Source: Clostridiaceae bacterium (GTDB taxonomy: Bacteria > Bacillota > Clostridia > Acetivibrionales > DUMC01). From it: DNA of 16,497 bases. A program made the translations under genes and the position numbers. The stretch spans positions 1 through 16,497 of the forward strand of contig JAAZDH010000302.1 of NCBI GenBank assembly GCA_012512865.1. Direction: 5' to 3'. The notes beneath the pieces were generated by a model. It saw only the letters and a list, made by a program, of their open reading frames with translations. It was not told the origin of the DNA and did no database searches. Of the stretch, positions 1 to 7,323 are shown piece by piece. How positions within the stretch are numbered: the stretch's first letter is position 1; each line of letters begins with the position of its first letter.

Positions 1-1026
1 CCGCCGCACCACACCTATGGCTCCACCGTCAACTTTGTAGGCCATTTCTCGCAGGGCTGCACCATTTATATATCAAGCGGCCTTAAGCATATATTAAATG
101 AAATGAAAGAGCAGCAGCCCACCCATTTGGTGCTGGTACCCTTGTTCATAGAAACCATGTATAAAAAAATCCGTACACAGGCGGAAAAAACCGGGAAGGC
201 GAAAACCTTGAACATGCTTATAAAGCTTAGCAACTCCTTGCGCAAAATAGGCATTGACTTGCGCCGGCTGCTGTTCAAAAGTGTACTGGATTTCTTTGGC
301 GGCAAGCTGGAAATGATAATATGCGGCGGCGCCAGCTTAAACCAGGACATTATCGATTTCTTTGATGCCATCGGAATTACCGTCCTTAACGGCTACGGCA
401 TCACGGAATGCGCCCCTCTAGTCACTTGCAACAGGAACAAGTACCAGAAAAAAGGGAGCGTAGGTATACCTATTATAGGTGAGCAGGTAAAAGTCAAGAA
501 CCCCGATGAAAACGGCGAAGGTGAAATTTGCGTCAAGGGTCCCAATGTCATGCTTGGATACTACAAGAACCCGGAAGCAACTGCAGAAGCCTTTGACGAA
601 GAAGGCTACTTCAAGACGGGGGACTATGGAAAACTTGACAAGGACGGCTGGCTTTATATTACCGGGAGACTGAAGAATGTTATAATCCTCAGTAACGGAA
701 AAAATGTATACCCTGAAGAAATCGAAAACGAGATATCAAGGATCTACGGCGTTTCAGAGGTTGTTGTCTACGCCGGGGAAAGCAAGGCCCAAAAGGACAA
801 GGAAGTTATAGTTGCCGAGATCTTCCCCGATTTTGAAGCTCTAAAGTCAAGGGGTATAGAAGATATTAAGGACATACAGGCATATTTTGAAGATGAAATA
901 AAAAAGGTCAACAGCAGGATGGTTTCCTACAAGGCGGTTAAAAAGGTTAAAATCCGCAAGGAAGAATTCCAAAAGAATACCTCCAGGAAAATCCTTAGGT
1001 ATGCTATCGAGAAAAGTGTTGATTGA
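1..1026 (+). CDS. AMP-forming long-chain acyl-CoA synthetase, 3' part
   Basis: The reading frame is open from base 1, so the 5' end lies outside the window; 341 codons are present. The enzyme activates a fatty (or related carboxylic) acid with ATP to an acyl-adenylate and transfers it to CoA. Seen: PPHHTYG at the left edge, as in the mid-domain of FadD-like synthetases; the adenylation motif GYGITE near residues 131-135; KTGD near 205-208 with the ribose-binding Asp; GRLKNVI from about 222, the hinge to the C-terminal subdomain; and NTSRKILR at 326-333, where Lys330 fits the catalytic A10 lysine. The residue before that lysine is Arg rather than the more usual Gly. A shorter start at the ATG at 103 would cut away conserved sequence and is not a real start. 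The family is certain; chain-length preference cannot be told. The next gene is about 750 bases away, so no operon link is visible. Confidence 0.93.
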   Translation, partial: PPHHTYGSTVNFVGHFSQGCTIYISSGLKHILNEMKEQQPTHLVLVPLFIETMYKKIRTQAEKTGKAKTLNMLIKLSNSLRKIGIDLRRLLFKSVLDFFGGKLEMIICGGASLNQDIIDFFDAIGITVLNGYGITECAPLVTCNRNKYQKKGSVGIPIIGEQVKVKNPDENGEGEICVKGPNVMLGYYKNPEATAEAFDEEGYFKTGDYGKLDKDGWLYITGRLKNVIILSNGKNVYPEEIENEISRIYGVSEVVVYAGESKAQKDKEVIVAEIFPDFEALKSRGIEDIKDIQAYFEDEIKKVNSRMVSYKAVKKVKIRKEEFQKNTSRKILRYAIEKSVD

Positions 1027-1398
1027 GCAACGAAGGATAAAATTTTATACAACCCCTGATTTAAAAATGCTTGACGGGTTCATTATGATGCTGGCTTCTA
1101 AAGACGAATAATGGCGCAAATTGAACGTATTTATAGTGTATTTATCTTATTTGTTAGTATTGTTCAACTGTTAAACTGGAGAAATAATTAAATAAATCCA
1201 GTAAATCTTAAGTTGTTCATATTGTTTTATTGTGCTAAGTATGTTAAATTTATAGGGGTATTTAATTTACGACTATGCTAATAACATGGTTATAATTGTT
1301 ACATCTGAGAATATGTTATTAGTGAATATGTTACATAAATGAATATATATTACTAATATCATAATGTTTTTATGGTGAAAAACTATTACGGTTTACAT

Positions 1399-1436
1399 AA
1401 AAAATTCCCCACCGGTGCCCTGGGGAAGAGTTTTTT
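1399..1436 (+). terminator. Hairpin with T-run, intrinsic-terminator-like
   Basis: Seen: a 7-bp stem TTCCCCA (1405-1411) / TGGGGAA (1421-1427), a 9-base loop that begins with part of a CACCGGTG palindrome, then GAG and six T (1431-1436). Six A (1399-1404) precede the stem, so the hairpin could extend and could also act on the other strand. It lies about 370 bases after the acyl-CoA synthetase stop codon and about 380 before the importer, so it is unclear which transcript it would end. Its T-run also forms part of a second, competing inverted repeat. Confidence 0.5.
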
Positions 1437-1469
1437 GCAAAAGTGAGGAATTTTCTCCTTGCAAAAAAC
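1430..1469. repeat. Perfect 11-bp inverted repeat overlapping the terminator T-run
   Basis: GTTTTTTGCAA (1430-1440) is the exact reverse complement of TTGCAAAAAAC (1459-1469), separated by 18 bases whose ends can extend the stem by AAG/CTT. Pairing here would sequester the T-run of the preceding hairpin, so the two structures are partly exclusive. It could be an attenuator, or one end of a small repeated palindromic element scattered in the genome. Confidence 0.55.
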
Positions 1470-1614
1470 GAAAAGTATTATAAACTAAAAAACAAACTAA
1501 TTACTAGCAGAAATAATATTGATAAAAAGTAATTAATTTAAATAGATGTATATGGTAGTAATCTAATAAAATAATTAACACGCTATATTAAAATTATATA
1601 AGTAGTACCTGTAG

Positions 1615-1670
1615 CATAATATGATATAACATAATATGGTATACATAATATGATATACGTAATATGAATT
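1615..1670. repeat. Short AT-rich tandem repeat, about 3.8 copies
   Basis: Unit CATAATATGATATA starts at 1615, 1630, 1644 and 1658 (the last copy degenerate, beginning CGTAATATGA). The period is 14-15 bases and copies differ by one or two bases. It lies in the spacer upstream of the ABC importer. Units are contiguous with no spacers, so this is not a CRISPR array. Replication slippage is the simplest origin; a role in regulation is possible but unsupported. Confidence 0.7.
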
Positions 1671-1747
1671 GTAAAATTAATTGCAAATATGAGTAGAATG
1701 AATCATAAAGAATATAAAGAGTAAAAAAAGAATCAACCCATTAATTT

Positions 1748-1760
1748 ACATGGGCCATGT
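1748..1760. promoter_or_regulatory. 13-bp palindrome upstream of importer, operator-like
   Basis: ACATGG-G-CCATGT is a perfect palindrome with a single central base. It ends six bases before the AGGGGG ribosome binding site at 1766-1771. A second small stem, CCCAT (1737-1741) / ATGGG (1750-1754), overlaps it. The placement would suit a transcription factor operator or a 5'-UTR stem controlling the importer operon. No known regulator consensus is recognised. Confidence 0.35.
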
Positions 1761-1781
1761 TTTCTAGGGGGTAGTATTCTA

Positions 1782-1859
1782 ATGCGGCAATCAATTGCAA
1801 ATTCAGCAGCAGTTACTACTTCATGGAAAGAAGAAGAAGAAGGTCTTTACGAAGTTTAA
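1782..1859 (+). other. Short frame with the only good RBS before the permease; probable displaced N-terminus
   Basis: This ATG is preceded by AGGGGG at 1766-1771 with a 10-base gap. The frame encodes MRQSIANSAAVTTSWKE and stops after 25 codons, overlapping the start of the permease frame by 37 bases. One extra A in the AAA run at 1827-1829 would join it to the permease as WKRRRRRSLRSLN, a natural basic N-terminus for this family. I therefore read it as the true N-terminus of the permease, separated by an indel (sequencing error, mutation, or less likely programmed frameshifting), rather than as a free leader peptide. Confidence 0.5.
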
Positions 1860-2731
1860 ATATAATGCTATATCTTATGATAGCGCCCGTATTTATTCTA
1901 TGTACCATATTTCATTATATACCGCTGCCAGGGATAGCATTGGCATTTGCGGATTTTAGGATTTCGGGTTTCAAGGAATGGGTAGGTTTTAAAAATTTTC
2001 AATATATTTTTAATCTAAATTTTTTCTGGGATGCTTTTAGAAATAATTGGGTTTTCATCTTATTGAGGTATATATTTATCTTTCCTTCGCCCGTAATATT
2101 TGCGATCTTGTTGAACGAAATAAGGTCGAAAATATTCAAAAAGGCCATCCAGACGATAAGCACGTTACCCCACTTTATTTCATGGGTAGTTATAGCAGGT
2201 ATATTTATTTCAATTCTATCTCCTAAAACCGGGTATGTTAACTATGCTATCCAGGCTTTAGGCGGGAAGCCAATATATTTCCTTTCAAAGCCGAAATTAT
2301 TTCCATTTTTGTTTACATTAATGTCAATATGGAAAGAAGTGGGTTACAGTGCCATAATATACTTAGCGGCATTATCCGGTATTGACCCAGAGTTATATGA
2401 AGCAGCAATTATAGACGGGGCAAACAGGTGGAAGCAGACCTTGTACATTACACTACCTGGAATAAAAGGCACGATACTGGTAATGTTTATATTGTCATTT
2501 GCCGGGATAATGGGAGGTTTATTTGAGCCTATATTCGTATTGAAAAACCCGATGATAGAAGAAACAGCAGAAGTGCTGGATACGTATATATATGATATTG
2601 GCCTTGTTAAGGCCAAATATTCCCTTGCAACTGCGGTAGGCTTATTCAAGTCGGTAATATCGCTGGTTTTCGTGATGGCTGCTAATGTTTTCAGCAAGCT
2701 GCTAACAGAGGATAAGAAGAGTATATTTTAA
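1823..2731 (+). CDS. Carbohydrate ABC transporter permease, LplB type
   Basis: One of the two membrane subunits of a type I sugar/oligosaccharide importer. Seen: 302 residues with a very basic start (MERRRRRSLRSLN), about six hydrophobic segments, the first near 13-40 ending in the HYIPLPG signature typical of LplB-like permeases, and the cytoplasmic EAA loop at 193-213 (EAAIIDGA...ITLPG), which docks on the ATPase. It is followed 51 bases later by its partner permease and then the binding protein, the usual order of this family. The ATG at 1823 has no ribosome binding site; the good one serves the ATG at 1782 in another frame, and a single missing A would explain this, so the real protein may be about 316 residues. 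Family assignment is firm; substrate is unknown. The ATPase must be encoded elsewhere, perhaps a shared MsmX-like protein. Confidence 0.9.
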   Translation: MERRRRRSLRSLNIMLYLMIAPVFILCTIFHYIPLPGIALAFADFRISGFKEWVGFKNFQYIFNLNFFWDAFRNNWVFILLRYIFIFPSPVIFAILLNEIRSKIFKKAIQTISTLPHFISWVVIAGIFISILSPKTGYVNYAIQALGGKPIYFLSKPKLFPFLFTLMSIWKEVGYSAIIYLAALSGIDPELYEAAIIDGANRWKQTLYITLPGIKGTILVMFILSFAGIMGGLFEPIFVLKNPMIEETAEVLDTYIYDIGLVKAKYSLATAVGLFKSVISLVFVMAANVFSKLLTEDKKSIF

Positions 2732-2782
2732 CTGGGCAATGATAATTAAAGCTGGCAGCAACAACCAGGAGGGATAACAATA

Positions 2783-3694
2783 ATGTTGAAACGCTCAAGA
2801 GGAGAAAAGATTTTTAACGTATTTAATGTAACATTTTTCACAATATTTGCAATGATGCTTTTAGTTCCGGTGCTTTACGTGTTAAAGCAGTCACTGGATA
2901 TAGAGAGAATCGGGGAATTGTCGCTTTCGCTGTTTCCCAGGAAGTTTTCACTGGTATTTTACCAGATGATAATAAACGACAGGGCTATTTACAGGACATT
3001 TTTAAATTCGGCATATATTACGGTTGTTGGAACTGCCTTATCGGTATTTTTGAATGCCATGGGTGCATATGCATTGGCAAGAAGGGATTTGCCGGGGAAC
3101 AGGTTTTTTATATACTACCTGGTAATACTCCCGATGCTGTTTTCCGGGGGACTTATTCCTACCTACCTGGTGGTAAAATCACTGGGACTTATCGATAAAT
3201 TGGCCGCATTGATAATTCCTGCATTAGTAAGCGGGTGGAACATGGCATTAATACGCAACTACTACTGGTCAATACCTCCTAGCTTATCCGAATCTGCAAG
3301 GATAGACGGAGCGGAAGAGTTTACGGTTTTCTTTAGGATAATATTACCTCTTTCCAAGCCGGTTATTGCAGCTATAGCCCTTTTTACCGGCGTTGGTTTT
3401 TGGAATACATTTTTCTCTGCGGTAATTTATATTAATTCGCCTCAAAAGTATACATTCCCCGTTAAATTGAGGGAACTAATACTTGTGCAGTATGATATGC
3501 AGAGGCAGTTTACCGAAGCTTTGCAGCTAAGACAGATGCAGGGCAGCGGCGATGATTTACTGCTTGCAAGTTTGACCCAAGAGGGGCTTTCGGGTGCGAT
3601 AATTGTTGTATCAATGCTCCCAATAATTATAGTCTACCCATATCTCCAGAAATATTTTACCAAGGGGATAATGGTAGGTTCGCTAAAAGGTTGA
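2783..3694 (+). CDS. Carbohydrate ABC transporter permease, LplC/YtcP type
   Basis: The second membrane subunit of the importer, 303 residues. Seen: a short basic N-terminus, a first membrane segment at about 13-35, a large extracellular loop, further hydrophobic segments at about 75-98, 107-130, 137-157, 190-215 and 270-290, and the EAA loop at 170-193 (ESARIDGAEEF...ILPLSKP) that contacts the ATPase. The ATG is preceded by AGGAGGG with a suitable gap, so the start is secure. It is probably cotranscribed with the upstream permease (51-base gap). A 195-base spacer with a small hairpin separates it from the binding-protein gene, a place where expression of the three subunits could be tuned. 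Confidence 0.92.
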   Translation: MLKRSRGEKIFNVFNVTFFTIFAMMLLVPVLYVLKQSLDIERIGELSLSLFPRKFSLVFYQMIINDRAIYRTFLNSAYITVVGTALSVFLNAMGAYALARRDLPGNRFFIYYLVILPMLFSGGLIPTYLVVKSLGLIDKLAALIIPALVSGWNMALIRNYYWSIPPSLSESARIDGAEEFTVFFRIILPLSKPVIAAIALFTGVGFWNTFFSAVIYINSPQKYTFPVKLRELILVQYDMQRQFTEALQLRQMQGSGDDLLLASLTQEGLSGAIIVVSMLPIIIVYPYLQKYFTKGIMVGSLKG

Positions 3695-3716
3695 GATTAC
3701 CGGAGTTTGCCAATTG

Positions 3717-3730
3717 CCAGGACTTCCTGG
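3717..3730 (+). other. Small intercistronic hairpin between permease and binding protein
   Basis: CCAGG / CCTGG with an ACTT loop; outer CCGG sequences at about 3699-3702 and 3727-3740 could extend the fold. No T-run follows, so it is not a typical terminator. In sugar-importer operons such structures between permease and binding-protein cistrons often affect mRNA stability or partial termination; that role is inferred. Confidence 0.35.
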
Positions 3731-3889
3731 ACAAGCCCGGTAAGTAGTGCGATAGGGCTGGTAATGAAACAGGGTTAGCAACATAATAGGGTCAGTAAAC
3801 CTAATACCGCATTCATATAATTTAAACTGTATGATTAGCGGATAAGGGAATATATAATAAAAATCAAAAAAAGAAGGAGGAGTTTTGGC

Positions 3890-5491
3890 ATGAACGTTAA
3901 AAGATTCCTTGCTATCGTATTGTGCACAATTTTAATGCTTTCTTTGTTGACATCGTGCGCACTAACTAAAAAAGAAGACACAAGCAGCGAAGGAACCGAA
4001 ACAACTGCACCAGGAGAAATAGCAAAACCTAAAATGATGGAAATTACAACATCAGCTTACTTCGGTGAACCTTCCGATTACCCGGATTACAAGGAAGAGT
4101 GGCCAAAATTGATGCAAGAAGAGTATGGAATTGAGTTTAAAGTCAATTCTCCTGCAAGAAACACCTATACTGAAAAAGTTAACTTAATGTTAACATCCGG
4201 GGAAGTAAAAGGCATGGTTCTTGTTTTTACTACGGATGACCTCATCAGGGCAGTTGAAGACGGGGTTGCGGAGCCATTGGATGAATACCTGAAAGATAAC
4301 GAGGTATGGAAATCTTTACCTAATGAATTTAAGGAAATGTATAAAATCGATGGTAAAATATACGCCATACCCCAGGGCGCAGGTGAGGAAATGTTTGTAA
4401 GGTCAATCAGGCTGGACTGGCTTGAGAACTTGGGTCTGGGCGTTCCCGAAACTATCGATGAGCTTGATGAAGCTCTCCGCGCGTTTACGTTTAACGACCC
4501 GGATGGAAACGGGAAAAATGACACTTACGGCCATACAGCATCCAGCACCTGGAACCTACAGGATATTTTCATGGCCTATGACTGCAGGTTGAACTATACC
4601 GGTGAAAGCCAATTTGCATACGATCCTAACCTCAAATGCTGGACCGATGCCATGTTAAGACCTGGAATGATAGATGCATTGAATTTTCTTGCCAAGCACT
4701 ACAAGGACAACGTTTTGGACCAAGAGGTATTTACAAATGCAGGAAGCCATATGAGGGAAAGAGTAATGTCTGGCAAATATGGCAGCACCTTCTACTGGTA
4801 CCATTGGACACAATCATTTGAGGAAGGCACAAAGACAAACGATCCAAATGCGAAATTTACATCAATACTTGCATTAAAAGGACCTAATGCTACCAAGAAT
4901 ATCAACCACACTTGGTATCAAGGTTCACCCTTTATTTTGGTTAAGGGGACTCCACAAGCGAAAGAGGTTGTGAACTGGTTTGTAAACATATTCTACGGCG
5001 ATCTTAAAGGTCACTTAATGGGAAGGCTCGGAATACTCGGTCCAAAAGGGTTTGATATTGAAGGAAACACAATAATACTGCATGATATAGGAGATAAAAA
5101 AACAGCTCCGGCATCTAACATAGTTTCAGAAGTGCCGTGGTTTTCAAGGGTTGATTATCCTTACAGGTACGAAATGTATGATGATGCATGGCATGAGGAA
5201 ACTAACAGAACATTAATTAAAAAGGCAAATGACATGGCAACTGGCAAGGCAAACGGCACTTTGTTTTTCTTGCCCACAACCCTGCAAGTGCCAAATTCCA
5301 ATGAATTTGCAAGATTGGATGCAGACTGCAGAAAAATATACAGGGAAGCTCTTGTAAAAGCAGTTACAGGAGAACTTACTCCCGAGGCAGCAATTGAAAA
5401 CTACAGGGCTCAAATGAAAGCAATAGGCGCTCAAAAAATATTGGAAGATGCAAATGCTTCACTAGGAATCCAGAATACGTTCAAGTACTAA
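3890..5491 (+). CDS. Extracellular sugar-binding lipoprotein, LplA type
   Basis: The substrate-binding subunit of the importer, 533 residues, tethered to the outside of the membrane by lipid. Seen: a lipoprotein signal peptide with basic start (NVKR), a hydrophobic stretch and the lipobox LTSC with Cys23 as lipidation site, followed by a Ser/Thr/Glu-rich linker to about residue 45. The mature part resembles family 1 solute-binding proteins of the LplA class, including KIDGKIYAIPQG around 152-163 and an EF-hand-like calcium loop DPDGNGKND at 203-211, which is typical of this class. AAGGAGG precedes the ATG, so the start is secure; this is the strongest ribosome binding site of the three importer genes, in keeping with excess binding protein. 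A hairpin follows the gene. The ligand cannot be deduced. Confidence 0.92.
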   Translation: MNVKRFLAIVLCTILMLSLLTSCALTKKEDTSSEGTETTAPGEIAKPKMMEITTSAYFGEPSDYPDYKEEWPKLMQEEYGIEFKVNSPARNTYTEKVNLMLTSGEVKGMVLVFTTDDLIRAVEDGVAEPLDEYLKDNEVWKSLPNEFKEMYKIDGKIYAIPQGAGEEMFVRSIRLDWLENLGLGVPETIDELDEALRAFTFNDPDGNGKNDTYGHTASSTWNLQDIFMAYDCRLNYTGESQFAYDPNLKCWTDAMLRPGMIDALNFLAKHYKDNVLDQEVFTNAGSHMRERVMSGKYGSTFYWYHWTQSFEEGTKTNDPNAKFTSILALKGPNATKNINHTWYQGSPFILVKGTPQAKEVVNWFVNIFYGDLKGHLMGRLGILGPKGFDIEGNTIILHDIGDKKTAPASNIVSEVPWFSRVDYPYRYEMYDDAWHEETNRTLIKKANDMATGKANGTLFFLPTTLQVPNSNEFARLDADCRKIYREALVKAVTGELTPEAAIENYRAQMKAIGAQKILEDANASLGIQNTFKY

Positions 5492-5564
5492 GTCTCTATA
5501 ACAGAAAGTAAAAACAGAAAGCAAATAAAGAATCAACAAGTTCATACATGCTAAGCGCACAAGA

Positions 5565-5593
5565 AAGGGGCGGGAACTAGTATCCCGTCCCTT
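5565..5593 (+). terminator. Hairpin downstream of the importer operon
   Basis: Stem 5565-5575 pairs with 5583-5593 (core GGGGCGGGA / TCCCGTCCC, one G-T pair) around the 7-base loop ACTAGTA. It is a strong, GC-rich 11-bp stem about 75 bases after the binding-protein stop codon. The following bases (TCTCATG) are not a T-run, so termination would be imperfect or the hairpin may chiefly protect the 3' end of the mRNA. Confidence 0.6.
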
Positions 5594-5665
5594 CTCATGT
5601 AACTATTGCTAGTAAATGAAAATAATTTGATAAAAATAAATGCCCTATTGTAATAAATGTAATAC

Positions 5666-5715
5666 ATTATACTTATTATAATGAGCAACATTATTATCAT
5701 TATAATGAGTATAAT
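5666..5715. repeat. 18-bp AT-rich inverted repeat upstream of dehydrogenase promoter
   Basis: Left arm 5666-5683 and right arm 5698-5715 (CATTATAATGAGTATAAT) are complementary at 17 of 18 positions with a 14-base centre. Each arm also contains the 10-bp palindrome CATTATAATG or a close copy, and TTATAATGAG is directly repeated at 5676 and 5700. It ends 35 bases upstream of the -35 box at 5751, which would suit an activator or repressor site for the dehydrogenase gene. The very high AT content lowers significance. Confidence 0.45.
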
Positions 5716-5750
5716 ACATCACAATAAGTAAAAAATTTACTGTTATAAAA

Positions 5751-5778
5751 TTGACAATTCCCTTAAATAGTATATAAT
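5751..5778 (+). promoter_or_regulatory. Near-consensus sigma-A promoter for the dehydrogenase
   Basis: TTGACA at 5751-5756 and TATAAT at 5773-5778, both perfect consensus hexamers, with a 16-base spacer (one short of optimal). A start site near 5785 gives a leader of about 200 bases before the gene at 5987. In that leader GAAGGAAGG (5791-5799) precedes a TTG at 5808 opening a ten-codon frame that ends with TAA at 5838, a possible leader peptide. I see no terminator or recognised riboswitch in the leader. Confidence 0.7.
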
Positions 5779-5986
5779 ACATAAGTGATAGAAGGAAGGA
5801 CAAATTCTTGATTTTGATTAAGGCTGATTTCAGCGTGTAATTTTTTGTGCTCGCTAAAAATAATGTTAAAAATGATAATGGCTGTGATAATAATGATTGC
5901 GGGCATATGAGTAGTTTAAGCATATAAATCATAGTGTTTACTTATTTATTAACTCAAAAAATTCGATTTAATGGAGGTAACTAATT

Positions 5987-7051
5987 ATGGAAAAGATCAA
6001 GGTAGCAGTAATAGGCTGCGGTACCATTGCGCAAAGCGGCCACATACCCATGTATGACAAAAACCCCGTGGCAGAAATCAAATACCTGGTGGATGTCAAC
6101 AAAGAACGTGCAGAGGAGCTGGCAAAGAAATACAACGTACCCTATGTTACGTCAGATTACAGGGACATGCTCAAGGACGAGGAAGTAACAGCTGTATCAA
6201 TTTGCACGCCCAACAGTTCGCATGCTCATATTGCCATCGACTGCCTGGATGCCGGGAAAAATGTTTTATGTGAAAAACCGGCTGCTGTAAATTTTGAGCA
6301 GGTATTGCAAATGAAAGAGGCTGCCGACAGGAATGGCAAAATATTGAATATAGGGGTTGTAAACCGCTACAGTACGGCGGTCAATAAAATAAAGGAATTT
6401 ATTGACCGCGGTGAACTAGGAAAAATATGTCATATATATTGCTCTTTCCGGGCGCACCGTTCCATACCCGGGCTTGGCGGCCAATTTACCACAAAAGCCA
6501 TATCCGGCGGCGGGGTGCTAATCGATTGGGGAGTTCATTACCTGGACTTGGTATTCTATTGTATCCGCTCTCCTGAAATACTGACGGTATCAGGCGGGAT
6601 AAGCGGTGAGCTTGGAAAGGACATGAAAAACTATTCATACCTCGGCATGTGGGCAGGTCCCCCGAATTACAACGGTACTTTTGACGTGGAAGATTTAGTT
6701 TCCGGTTATATACGTACAAGAGGGCCTTCCATAAGCTTGAACGGGGCGTGGGCACAGAATATCGGTGAAGCCGCAACGTTCATAGAATTCCTTGGGGACA
6801 AGGCAGGCATAAAGCTTCAATATGGCGGTGACTTTAAGATATACACGGCAGATAAAGGAGTTCTTTATGAAATAACTCCTTCCTTCCAAAAGAGAGATAT
6901 GTTTTACGATGAGATAGACGATTTCCTTAAATCTGTCGCAGAAGGCAAAAAGACGCGTTCCAACATTGATAACGTGCTAACCGTGGCACAGGTAATGGAC
7001 GCCCTTTACAAGTCGGCAGAGCTTGGAAGGGAGGTAGTCCTCCACGAATAA
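5987..7051 (+). CDS. Gfo/Idh/MocA family oxidoreductase
   Basis: An NAD(P)-dependent dehydrogenase acting on a sugar, inositol or sugar derivative. Seen: 354 residues, normal for the family; an N-terminal Rossmann fold with GCGTIAQ (10-16) for the dinucleotide, and an acidic residue after the second strand (Asp36 in LVDVN) favouring NAD over NADP; the family's CEKP motif at 95-98, whose Lys97 is a usual catalytic-site residue; and in the C-terminal domain GGGVLIDWGVHYLD (174-187), with Asp180 and His184 matching the catalytic DxGxH pattern. GGAGG precedes the ATG, so the start is firm. It follows the sugar importer but has its own promoter, so cooperation with the importer is inferred. The exact substrate cannot be told from sequence. 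Confidence 0.93.
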   Translation: MEKIKVAVIGCGTIAQSGHIPMYDKNPVAEIKYLVDVNKERAEELAKKYNVPYVTSDYRDMLKDEEVTAVSICTPNSSHAHIAIDCLDAGKNVLCEKPAAVNFEQVLQMKEAADRNGKILNIGVVNRYSTAVNKIKEFIDRGELGKICHIYCSFRAHRSIPGLGGQFTTKAISGGGVLIDWGVHYLDLVFYCIRSPEILTVSGGISGELGKDMKNYSYLGMWAGPPNYNGTFDVEDLVSGYIRTRGPSISLNGAWAQNIGEAATFIEFLGDKAGIKLQYGGDFKIYTADKGVLYEITPSFQKRDMFYDEIDDFLKSVAEGKKTRSNIDNVLTVAQVMDALYKSAELGREVVLHE

Positions 7052-7229
7052 CCTGTTAACCGGGTTATCCCGCCAGGAATTAACCAGGGCAACCTGTTAA
7101 AAAGTAAGCTCTAAAAAAGCAGTCTCTTAAAATAAAATACCAGGGAAGACAACTTTAACAGCTTTATTTAAATAATTAAATTATTAAATAACTAAATAGT
7201 TTACAAAAGAAAGATAGCTTTTGAAAATA

Positions 7230-7283
7230 AAAAAGACAAGGATAGGAATATGTTACATGCACAAAATCCATCCTTGTCTTTTT
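7230..7283. terminator. Bidirectional intrinsic terminator
   Basis: AAAAAGACAAGGAT (7230-7243) is perfectly complementary to ATCCTTGTCTTTTT (7270-7283) around a 26-base loop. The A-run on the left and T-run on the right make it work in both directions. It lies between the convergent dehydrogenase (+) and SLH protein (-) genes and probably ends both transcripts. Confidence 0.85.
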
Positions 7284-7323
7284 ATTCCGGCCAACACCGG
7301 TTATTTATTATTAACCCCAAGGC

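Larger units (their letters stand above)
1027..1781. other. Long AT-rich spacer between acyl-CoA synthetase and ABC importer
   Basis: I see no convincing gene here: every frame is broken and no open frame has a ribosome binding site. It holds a terminator-like hairpin overlapping an 11-bp inverted repeat (1399-1469), 14-15-bp tandem repeats (1615-1670) and a 13-bp palindrome (1748-1760), all listed separately. A 24-codon frame from the ATG at 1372 to the TGA at 1444 runs through the hairpin but lacks a Shine-Dalgarno site. The promoter for the importer is expected here. The best match I found, TTGCAA at 1681 with CATAAA 17 bases later, is too weak to call. Confidence 0.6.

Noticed and set aside
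1615..1670. Possible CRISPR array
   Set aside because: Units are 14-15 bases, contiguous and without unique spacers; no cas gene present.
1782..1859. Free regulatory leader peptide
   Set aside because: The fit of the fused N-terminus after adding one A is better explained by a frameshift than by a separate peptide; kept as a lower-probability alternative.
4165..4821. Antisense and alternative-frame open frames inside the binding-protein gene
   Set aside because: They lie inside a well-supported gene, with no start signals and no recognisable domains.
5645..5932. 95-codon - strand open frame upstream of the dehydrogenase
   Set aside because: AT-rich spacer, low-complexity Leu/Ile/Asn/Tyr translation, covers the consensus promoter on the other strand and lacks a ribosome binding site.
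5785..5986. Riboswitch in the dehydrogenase leader
   Set aside because: No recognised aptamer motif and no terminator or sequestering hairpin before the ribosome binding site.
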